60,433 nt of DNA from Prevotella sp. (GTDB taxonomy: Bacteria > Bacteroidota > Bacteroidia > Bacteroidales > Bacteroidaceae). Positions within the stretch are counted from its first letter, which is position 1; each line of letters starts with the position of its first letter. The notes under the pieces were generated by a model. The model ran no database searches. It had not been told where the DNA came from and saw only the letters and a program-made list of their open reading frames with translations. Location of the stretch: assembly GCA_017561825.1 (NCBI GenBank), contig JAFZBK010000013.1:1-60433 (forward strand), given 5' to 3'. Below, piece by piece: positions 44,930 to 52,500 of this stretch. The position numbers were made by a program, and so were the translations under genes.

Positions 44930-45577
44930 ATGAACATTGACGGACTTTTAGAAAAGTATTTCAGTGGGCTACTACCTACTATAGAGGTTTTCGATGATGA
45001 AAGCATTCATCGAGTGTACTCTCATATCGTTAATCTTTTCAAGGCATGTCCAGAGATTGAATTAAGCGTCTTGCAACTTCTAAGCTATTGCTTTTATGAG
45101 ATACTAGATAATGTCGTAACCCACTCTGGGAAGAATTGTGGAACTGTGATTTCTCAGTATGTAAAGGAGAATAACGCTATCAAGATCCTTGTTGTAGATG
45201 ATGGTATTGGCATCCAGCGTTCCTTATCTGAGAACAAGCAATACAAAGACATCTCAGAAGAAGAAGCTATTAGAATCTGCCTGCAGGATAGAGTTACTGA
45301 CGGAAAGGGTATGGGATTTGGATTATACTCAACACTATGCCTGATTAGAAATGCAGGTATCAAACTCGAGATTCATTCCGGTAGCCACAAGCTTGTCTCA
45401 GATGGGAAAGCAGAAACAATAGAGTCTGCGACACAATGGCAGGGTACAATTCTCTTTCTTGAGATACAGGCAAACAAAGAGATTGAACCGAATGAAGTAT
45501 TGCTAAACAGAGTGAACGTTGAAGACGAGTTTAACGATTCATTTTTAGATACAGAAGAAATTGATGATCTTTGGTAA
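44930..45577 (+). CDS. HATPase-fold (histidine kinase-like) ATP-binding protein
   Basis: Protein of 215 aa with a GHKL ATP-binding domain. The N box is YEILDNVVTHS (Glu57, Asn61), the G1 box VVDDGIGI (90-95), the G2 box DGKGMGFGLYS (124-134). There is no histidine-phosphotransfer or transmembrane part, so it resembles anti-sigma kinases (SpoIIAB/RsbW type) rather than a sensor kinase. The C-terminal 40 residues are acidic and end EEIDDLW. It precedes, with a spacer of 16 bp, a DUF4325/STAS-like gene. A partner-switch role is inferred. The pair sits between two direct-repeat terminators, a mobile-looking setting. Confidence 0.85.
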   Translation: MNIDGLLEKYFSGLLPTIEVFDDESIHRVYSHIVNLFKACPEIELSVLQLLSYCFYEILDNVVTHSGKNCGTVISQYVKENNAIKILVVDDGIGIQRSLSENKQYKDISEEEAIRICLQDRVTDGKGMGFGLYSTLCLIRNAGIKLEIHSGSHKLVSDGKAETIESATQWQGTILFLEIQANKEIEPNEVLLNRVNVEDEFNDSFLDTEEIDDLW

Positions 45578-45593
45578 AGAAGGAGGAATAAAT

Positions 45594-45890
45594 ATGGTAG
45601 TATTTAAGTTTAATCAGTTTGGTGAATATCTCGGCACTCGAATGCTTGGTGCAAGTGTTCGTGAGCAACTAATACCTTTGATTGATGGTAACGACAAAGT
45701 GGTTCTCGACTTTGAAGGAGTAGATGTCGTTTCAAACTCATTCGCAGATGAATGCCTTGCCAAGCTACTTCTTACAAAATCACTTGATGAACTGAAGCAG
45801 CGAACAACATTTCGGGGCCTCAATGATTTTGCCAAAAAGAATATCGCTCTTGCTTTCAAACGCAGACTATACTCCCTGCAACCAGCATAA
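45594..45890 (+). CDS. DUF4325 (STAS-like) protein
   Basis: Protein of 98 aa with a STAS-like fold: VVLDFEGVDVVSNSFADECL then a helix LLLTKSLDELKQR. It starts at ATG 45594 behind an ideal AGGAGG site (45581-45586); an ATG at 45561 is less likely. DUF4325 is often beside an HATPase. By analogy with SpoIIAA it could be the switch partner of the upstream ATPase, though a phosphorylatable Ser at SNSF is only a guess. Function unknown. Confidence 0.8.
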   Translation: MVVFKFNQFGEYLGTRMLGASVREQLIPLIDGNDKVVLDFEGVDVVSNSFADECLAKLLLTKSLDELKQRTTFRGLNDFAKKNIALAFKRRLYSLQPA

Positions 45891-45897
45891 TCAACAC

Positions 45898-45927
45898 CAC
45901 AAAAAAACGCCGGGGGTGTCCCGGCGT
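45898..45927. terminator. Terminator hairpin, right direct repeat of the ATPase/STAS module
   Basis: CACAAAAAAACGCCGGGG, then GTGTCCCGGCGT followed by TTTT on the plus side and a 7-A run on the other. It serves both the ATPase/STAS genes (plus) and the dockerin operon (minus). Confidence 0.85.
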
Positions 45928-45950
45928 TTTTATGATATGTAGTTGTTGGA

Positions 45951-46091
45951 TTACTCCTCGAAAATATAATCGAAAATCTCCTTTGAATCAGCTGATTGAG
46001 GATCTATGACTGCACTACCAAAAGGAATCTGGCAAAGATCTGTGTCCAATACCTTTACTTTCACGAACGGCTTAATATATTCTTTTTTCAT
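45951..46091 (-). CDS. Short MKKxYxKP peptide, first copy
   Basis: 46-aa peptide starting MKKEYIKPFVKVKV, with an acidic aromatic tail (EIFDYIFEE). An in-frame ATG at 46118 would add MSNIKQNKI. It lies 39 bp downstream of the T9SS sorting-domain gene and just before the terminator, so it ends the dockerin operon. A second peptide of the same form follows the other T9SS cargo gene (49292-49504). It has no signal peptide or TM. The function is unknown; a leader-like N-terminus with a variable tail is all that can be read. Confidence 0.65.
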   Translation of the reverse strand: MKKEYIKPFVKVKVLDTDLCQIPFGSAVIDPQSADSKEIFDYIFEE

Positions 46092-46130
46092 AATCTTGTT
46101 CTGTTTAATGTTAGACATGTTAAACTCACA

Positions 46131-47150
46131 TTATTTCACGATTACCTTGCGGCCGTTCATGATATACACACCCTTCTGGGTCTTGCTTACGCGCATACCA
46201 CTCAGGTTGTAGATAGCACCGTCTGTCTCAGCCTTCTGTACCTCGTTGATACCGGTTGTGTTGCCGTCAAAGACGATTGCAATACCCTTAGCATCTGCAC
46301 TTGTAGGAACTTCATCTTTGGGCAGATATGCCTTGTTAGCTGGCAGTGTACCTCCTAAACACTTCACGAACTTACCGTTCGAAAGCACATAGTTCTCAGC
46401 GGCAATTGGTATTTCTACGGTTGTACCAACCAACTTATTGGTTACTGCTGCGGCAGATGCAATTACAGGAACTTCGATTGAAGTAACATCAGCAGTAATC
46501 TTTTGAATCAGGAATCCTTCATTTGCAGGAATCTGAGTCACATTTGTTGTATTAGCTTCGGTAGTAGTAACAGATGAAACTACGTATGCTACAACGCCTT
46601 CTACACCTTCGAAATCAAGAGCCTTCTCACAGCAATAGGTGTTCCACTCGTTAGAAATAGGAATTGTAACGGTTTCTGTGGCAGCTTTTTCAAATGTAAA
46701 AGTGACATCAGCAGGAGCATCTTCCTCATTTCCTGCAATTAATATATCTTTGAACTTACCTTCTCCACCTTCGAAGTCATCAGCAAAAGAAACTTCCATT
46801 GAGAAAAGCAGTCCTTCTTTTCCACTTACTGTAGAAGTACTCTCCACATAGAAAGAATAAGTATTACCATCAATACCTACCTCATAATTAGAACTAAGAT
46901 TTCGCTTAAAATCAATCTTCATATCGCTCTTAGAGGCACCAATGGTAGCACCTTCTGGAAGGATAAGACTAAACTGCATACAAGTAATTCCTTCATCAGT
47001 ATTTGTTAAATACACATCTAAAGAAGCTGTTTTGCCTGGTGTAAAACTAACTTTATTGCCAGAATTGACCGACACCACGCCACCTGCAAATGCATTGGTA
47101 CTGAAAAGCATCAACAATGCAACAAAAAAAGATTTGTACAATGTCTTCAT
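46131..47150 (-). CDS. Secreted protein with cohesin-like domain and T9SS sorting domain
   Basis: Exported protein of 339 aa. Signal peptide MKTLYKSFFVALLMLFSTNAFA. Residues about 25-150 look like a cohesin-fold domain: SFTPGKTASLDVYLTNTDEG, TCMQFSLILPEGATI, GLLFSMEVSFADDFEGGEG. A second region (about 155-300) is beta-rich. The last 30 residues are a Prevotella-type T9SS sorting domain with AIYNLSGMRVSKTQKG and YIMNGRKVIVK. It would be secreted and anchored at the surface through PorE/T9SS. It is preceded in the same operon by a dockerin protein, so a cohesin-dockerin pair is possible (inference). Confidence 0.8.
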   Translation of the reverse strand: MKTLYKSFFVALLMLFSTNAFAGGVVSVNSGNKVSFTPGKTASLDVYLTNTDEGITCMQFSLILPEGATIGASKSDMKIDFKRNLSSNYEVGIDGNTYSFYVESTSTVSGKEGLLFSMEVSFADDFEGGEGKFKDILIAGNEEDAPADVTFTFEKAATETVTIPISNEWNTYCCEKALDFEGVEGVVAYVVSSVTTTEANTTNVTQIPANEGFLIQKITADVTSIEVPVIASAAAVTNKLVGTTVEIPIAAENYVLSNGKFVKCLGGTLPANKAYLPKDEVPTSADAKGIAIVFDGNTTGINEVQKAETDGAIYNLSGMRVSKTQKGVYIMNGRKVIVK

Positions 47151-47173
47151 TTGGGTAAAATTATTAATTGTTA

Positions 47174-48064
47174 TTAATATGTTTTTGCAATTACTTTCTT
47201 CAAGGCATTAACATCAAATACGTTGACAGCGCCATCTCCATTAAAATCAGCCGCTTCAGTCTTTTCTTGCGTGTTTGCAATCATCTTCTTGATTCTATTA
47301 ATATCAAAAACATTGATGTTTCCATCCCCAGTAGTATCGCCTAAAAGGATAGCACCGTCTGACTTCTTATAAAACTTCTTCCAACCATCTGTTTTCGCAT
47401 AAGCTTTAACTGTTGCATGACCTGTCGATTCTAGTTCTGTCACAGTCAGTATGGCTGTTTTATACACACTGGTTGCAAACGCATTAGTAGAAATGGGTTC
47501 AATCTTAGCACCTGGCGTCAGGTTCTCCACTTCCGTTACACCAGTGAGACTACCAAATGCATTATTATCGATGGTGATGGCATCGGGGAACTCATCAGAA
47601 TAGTCAATTCTGATTTTGTTCACCAAAGCGGCAGCATCTGCAAACTTCGACTTGTATTTTGCATCATCACCACGACATGTTGTTGCAGTAAATGCATTTG
47701 CTGCAATGGAAGAGACATAACACTTAACACCAACTTCCTCAGCGGGGTAAGTGGAAGGGATTTCCAAAATACCATTATATTCATCCCTAACTTTGGTAGG
47801 ATCGCCTGGTGTAGTAGTGTACACAGAACTTACAGTTCCGGTAATATCACTGGCAAAACCAATAACTTCAAGCTCCAAACAATTACCTCCGTTATCTGCA
47901 ACGATATAATACCTCAACTCGTACAAGTCAACAATATCGCCTACACTATGAGGTTGGTTTAAGAGAGTCGTAGTCATCTTAGCATTCCCTTGCGCAAAGC
48001 AGGCTATGCTCGCCATCAGGGTCACAGCCAGCATTGTAAGCCTGTTCATGATCATCTTGTTCAT
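47174..48064 (-). CDS. Exported protein with C-terminal dockerin
   Basis: Protein of 296 aa with a signal peptide (MNRLTMLAVTLMASIACFAQ). A middle part with leucine/Ig-like repeats resembles BspA-type regions (IDNNAFGSLTGVTEVENLTPG). The last 55 residues are a type I dockerin: DTTGDGNINVFDINRIKKMI and DFNGDGAVNVFDVNALKKVI, both matching the DxNxDGxxNxxD calcium loop. There is no T9SS sorting domain. It heads the operon, followed by a cohesin-like, sorting-domain protein. It could therefore reach the surface through that partner. Confidence 0.85.
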   Translation of the reverse strand: MNKMIMNRLTMLAVTLMASIACFAQGNAKMTTTLLNQPHSVGDIVDLYELRYYIVADNGGNCLELEVIGFASDITGTVSSVYTTTPGDPTKVRDEYNGILEIPSTYPAEEVGVKCYVSSIAANAFTATTCRGDDAKYKSKFADAAALVNKIRIDYSDEFPDAITIDNNAFGSLTGVTEVENLTPGAKIEPISTNAFATSVYKTAILTVTELESTGHATVKAYAKTDGWKKFYKKSDGAILLGDTTGDGNINVFDINRIKKMIANTQEKTEAADFNGDGAVNVFDVNALKKVIAKTY

Positions 48065-48106
48065 AAATTTAGTTTTTATTCAAATTACGTATATACATAT
48101 TCTTTG

Positions 48107-48114
48107 CAAAGTTA
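48107..48114 (-). promoter_or_regulatory. -7 box for the dockerin operon
   Basis: TAACTTTG on the minus strand, about 43 nt before the dockerin start. Confidence 0.65.
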
Positions 48115-48206
48115 GTAATAATATTGATTTAAACAAACTTTTTCTCATAAATTCGCAAATATTTAACATTTCTATAGAACTTATGGCGGCAACGGGGTGG
48201 TAATGC

Positions 48207-48428
48207 CTAAATGATATGAGATTCACTAACTATTCCAGGCCTTTTGTTGATGATTAAAAAAGTCATTTCCTCCAAGAACTCATGAAGCTTAATAACATCT
48301 ACATGTGGAAATGGTATGCTCTCAAGGACATCGAAATGAGCATCATCACTAACGATATAGTCAGCACCTGAAACAATAGCACAATCCACGAACTTATTGT
48401 CATCATAGTCTTGTTCCACCAGTTTCAT
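48207..48428 (-). pseudogene. PIN-domain toxin, C-terminal half only
   Basis: 73 aa matching only the second half of a PIN toxin: EQDYDDNKFVDCAIVSGADY and IVSDDAHFDVL. The N-terminal half with the first catalytic Asp is absent. Its ATG overlaps the antitoxin stop by ATGA, so the truncated frame is still coupled for translation. It is likely inactive as a nuclease, or retained for another reason. Confidence 0.75.
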
Positions 48429-48649
48429 TGCTGACGATAAGGTGTACGATCATGAGCTGTTTCCAGTTCTTTCAAGGTATCCTCATTCCATTCGCCGCTT
48501 TCCCAAAGGCGGTTCATTTCCTCGTCAACACGGCGAGCAAAAAACTCGGATATTGTTTTCTTAAGAGCAAGCAAATCCTCTTCGCTGTTAAGAGCTTCCA
48601 AGGCCTTTAACAGTTCTAATTGGGCAGGATTGAAAACAGCTTTTCCCAT
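48425..48649 (-). CDS. Antitoxin-like partner of the truncated PIN
   Basis: 74-aa helical protein starting MGKAVFNPAQLELLKALEAL, with a charged tail (RLWESGEWNEDTLKELETA). It is the usual upstream partner of PIN toxins in Bacteroidota. The start at 48649 is chosen; an extended frame upstream contains an unlikely hydrophobic stretch. It overlaps the toxin remnant by 4 nt. Confidence 0.75.
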   Translation of the reverse strand: MGKAVFNPAQLELLKALEALNSEEDLLALKKTISEFFARRVDEEMNRLWESGEWNEDTLKELETAHDRTPYRQQ

Positions 48650-48799
48650 AATGATCAGTTTATCTGTTGCAAAAGTACACTTTTCAAATGAAAAGAACAA
48701 ATAAAAGGGTAAAAGAATTTTCGCAAATTTCGAAAGACCTAACATTGAAAATAGTTAATTGCTTTATTTAGAACGACTTAGAGACAAAAAGGGTGCTAA

Positions 48800-48900
48800 A
48801 AGACCTAACGTAACACCTAACAAAGAGGTAACATAAGACCTAACATAAGTGTTACGGTAGGTCTATGTTAGGTGTTACGGTAGGTGTTACGTTAGGTCTT
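48800..48900. repeat. 101-bp inverted array of CCTAAC-type units
   Basis: Left arm AAGACCTAACGTAACACCTA (48800-48819) pairs with the right arm 48880-48900. Between them CCTAACATAA, TTACGGTAGG and TATGTTAGG copies alternate in both orientations, about seven units in all. Confidence 0.8.
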
Positions 48901-49054
48901 GAGGGGGTTAAAAACGCGTGAAACACCTATATACAGGACATCCCTTCCGTGAAACCGTTAGGTCTTGGGCAAAAACGCAAAATTCTTTGGATTTGTTCAG
49001 CCGAATTTCAATTTGATTGCATTGAGCATAAGGGTTTCCTGACATAAAAAAATA

Positions 49055-49113
49055 TTCCCAACGTGGGAATAAAGTGTTCCCAACATGGGAATAAAGAGTT
49101 CCCAACATGGGAA
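49055..49113. repeat. Triple 15-bp palindrome with 22-bp period, second locus
   Basis: TTCCCAACGTGGGAA at 49055, then TTCCCAACATGGGAA at 49077 and 49099, exactly 22 bp apart. Same array as 28111-28169 in inverted orientation. Confidence 0.85.
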
Positions 49114-49203
49114 CAAATTCATAGAATAGGAGGAAAAGGTCTGAGGCAGATGAAGAATCCTGGAATACAAGTATTTTGCGGCGTATAAATATTTGAAACG
49201 CAA

Positions 49204-49231
49204 GCGGGGAGCGTCTCACGACGTTCCCCGC
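49204..49231 (-). terminator. Hairpin after the second small peptide gene
   Basis: GCGGGGAGCGT pairs with ACGTTCCCCGC with one mismatch; loop CTCACG. It probably ends the T9SS cargo/peptide operon; the T-run is weak. Confidence 0.55.
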
Positions 49232-49291
49232 TCTCATGAAAAACTATTTACTTCTAAATACTAACACTATAAATCTATAATATAACAAAAA

Positions 49292-49504
49292 CTAATCGCT
49301 CCAAAGATCATTTGATTCACCTTCACCCCAGATGTCGCCTAAGGTGTCGTTGTCAAAATCAAAGAAATTACCTTGCTCCTTGGCAAGACCCTCATCGCCC
49401 ACTTCCGTGCTGTTGTTAACAACACCTATGCCGTTTTCAAGTATAGAGTTGTAAAGATTAACCTTCACTGACTCTGTCATGGGCTTCTTATATTGCTTCT
49501 TCAT
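49292..49504 (-). CDS. Short MKKxYxKP peptide, second copy
   Basis: 70-aa peptide starting MKKQYKKPMTESVKVNLYNS, Cys-free, with an acidic aromatic tail (LGDIWGEGESNDLWSD). It is preceded by AAAGAAAGG and lies 36 bp downstream of the giant T9SS cargo gene. The first copy (45951-46091) holds the same position behind another T9SS gene. No signal peptide. Function unknown. Confidence 0.7.
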   Translation of the reverse strand: MKKQYKKPMTESVKVNLYNSILENGIGVVNNSTEVGDEGLAKEQGNFFDFDNDTLGDIWGEGESNDLWSD

Positions 49505-49540
49505 TGCTATAATTCCTTTCTTTTTAAGTCAATTAATGGT

Positions 49541-52500
49541 TTACTTTACTAACACTTTCTTACCGTTGATGATGTACAGACCCTTTTCAGTGGGTGCACC
49601 GTTGAGCTTGCGTCCATCGAGTGAGTACCACTCAGTCTTGACGTTCTGCTGCGGAGTCTCTGTGATACCAGTTGCGATACCTTGATTGACGCTGCCGAAG
49701 AAGTCATCCTCGAAAACGATGCTCATCTTGGCACCACTGCTGTTGCTGCTTGATAGCTTCTTCATCTCGCTTGTCGGGATCTGTATGTATGCGGAGTGAC
49801 CTGAAACCTTGGCACCTTTACCATTGTTTCCATTGGGGTCAACTCGAACAAAGAAGACATCATAGCCATTACCGTCGCCATAACCCGATACATTGCTACT
49901 TCCAAACTTATATTTCTTGGCAGAGAGGATAAGGTTTGTATTAGTTCCATTTGTAGGTTCCACGAAATACTTAGCATTAAAAACAGCATTAAACACATTG
50001 TCATTATAACGCTTGGCAATTAAGACATTATTGCTGATATCGTCGGGACCGCCATAATCTTCTACCCCCTCCGTCTTATCCATGTCGTGCATATCAGGTA
50101 CAAACAGGTGGAAGCCATTATCCAGAACTTTCACCGTTCTATCTGTGAAACCTTCATCTGTTAGCGATGGTGAACCTGTTTCATGATAAAGAATACAGCC
50201 ATAGCCTAACTGATTGTCGGAAACTTCATGAGGATACTCCTCACCCCAATATTCCAACGTTTTTCCGTTTTCATCAAGGGTGGTGTTATCGTAATTCTTT
50301 CCGTTGGGTGCAGCTGGCATCAGATTAACCTCAGAAAGAACCAACGTAGAGTAGTCATCCTCGTTGAAATATCCAGTATAGGCCTTGATTGGTTCGTTGG
50401 TGAAGAATTCTGTGAGTCGATGGTCAATCACACGATGACGACTTTCAGTGGCGTAGCCAGTCTGACCGATATACTTGATGTCCTTTGATGTAGCTATCTT
50501 CTTCACGATGACGTTGTTCAGAATAAAGCTGAACGGTTCTTCAGAACCTCCATTGGTAGGACTCAAGCCAAGAATGATGTCCTTCGTTCCATCACCATTG
50601 TCAATCACTTTCTTGAAGAAATTCCAATCGCCATAGCTGTCATTTACGGGTTGACCGGCTTCATTGAAATAACCCCTTGCGAAATCGAGTGTCAATTTCG
50701 GCTTCAAGTCCTTGATCGTTTGAACGCGGATATAAGCAGTAGTCAGGTTTGGAAGATTAGGAATAGTCAGCTTCCAACCGATTCTGGGATCCTCATCAAT
50801 TGAACTGCTATAGTTGATTGGAGCTGGATGATATTCGCTAGTCTCCCATGGGATCTCCCAAATAGACTTCTTCTCCTCGCTATTATTACCGTATGCACCA
50901 CCCGTTACAGGTCTTGCGGTAGCATCTTCGCTGTAATCATCAGCTATTCCAGTCTTGATAATCAGACCCTCAGCAGATGGCTGAATGGTACCGTTACCCA
51001 CATTCATCGGGGTGAACTGCATACCAGTTGACTCAGCAATCATCTGATTAGTACCATAGATCTGACCACCAGGAGCAAAGAGCAGCTCATCTGCATCGTC
51101 TTTCCAAGTGAACGTATAGTCTTTGTACTCTTCGTCATCCTCGTCCTTCACACCTTCCCAGATATTCAAATCCTCATCTTTGTATGTATTGAACTCGGAA
51201 ACGATGATGCCTGAACTAAACCTGTTCACATCGGTGAAGTCCCAAGTGTAAGGATGAAGCATCTCCTCGTAATAGCCAATGGGGAAATTGCGATCAGCAA
51301 AGTCAGCCACATAGTTATTATTACGCTCCAGGTCGTTCAGTCGCATATTGAGCACACCGAACTTGTCGTTTGCTGGTGCAAATGTAACAGTGCCGTTTTC
51401 AAGATCTGAAGATTTCGGACTGAGCGTGGTATTAACCAGGTTGCCTGTTAAGCCTGTGGCATCCGGTGCCTCAACAGACTCGCCCTTGCCACGGTACTGA
51501 ATGCTATAGGTACCTTCTACTGTTTCCTCAGAGCCCATCTTGTTCACGAGGTAAAGGGGTGAGTCGCCAACGGGCACGAGGTTGTTGGTCTTGATACGCT
51601 TGCCGCGGTAGATCTGCACGCTGTAGATCTTGCACATGGATCCACTGGTCATCTCGAAGATCATATCGGCAGGCTTGTTGGCATTGTTAGGATCACCAGT
51701 AGCATAGAAGTGGTAGCAGCCACGGTAGTTAGGATCTCCCTTAGCACCATCCCAATGAGAACCGCCAACGATGTATTCATCATTTACACTGATGGGGTTG
51801 TGTACAGCATCGAGAGCATGGGTTACCTTGAACCTTGCCTCATCCGCAGAACGACCAGTACCTGTACCCATGTAGATAATCACGCGGTCGTCTTTCATTA
51901 GCCAAGGAATACGGAACTTTCCACCCTCGAAGAAGCCAACGTAGCGATCGGGATCCACTGTTTCGGTGCTTGCATGAGCCACCGTTTTACCATACTCATT
52001 GAAGATACAGCTCTGGTTGGAGCTGGTTTGGAACACCGTACCCTCGGTATCCCAGATCATATCGGCGTTATCACCTTCCATGTCGTACTTGTTGGTGAAT
52101 ACCGGGTCGTACAGCTTGCCGCCATTTACCAGGTTGTAGTTGAACATCCAGTCGGAACCGTTCTCCTCAATCTCATGATAGAGCAGAGAAGTGTTGTTCT
52201 TATTCAATGCATTAACTACTTCACTGGCGCTGCTGTAATTACTAATATTCGCTCCGAAATAGTCTTGGAAATAGGTGCCGTAATCTTTAGGCTGTGCACC
52301 ATTAGCAGCATATACAGGAACTTGCTGATCATCGACGGTCTCATAGTAATCAGGTAACCATTCCAAACCTTTCAGGGAGTTCGTTGAGAAGTCCCATGTA
52401 TGACCTCTGCTACCATCAGCATTATCCTTATCATGCTCTTCAGCTGCACTATAGGCAATGGTGAGGGCATATACAGGGTTGGTCTTCACAGCGGGATCAC

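Larger units (their letters stand above)
48750..49291. other. Repeat-filled gap without genes
   Basis: No supported gene. It contains a 101-bp inverted repeat array (48800-48900), a triple palindrome with 22-bp period (49055-49113) and a hairpin (49204-49231). Open frames across it only translate these repeats. Confidence 0.7.

Noticed and set aside
42852-45927. Conjugative element suggested by topB
   Set aside because: No tra, mob, relaxase or integrase genes nearby; topB reads as chromosomal.
48908-49237. 109-codon minus-strand frame between the PIN remnant and the peptide gene
   Set aside because: Repeat translation; no ribosome site, no conserved pattern, and it crosses the palindrome array.
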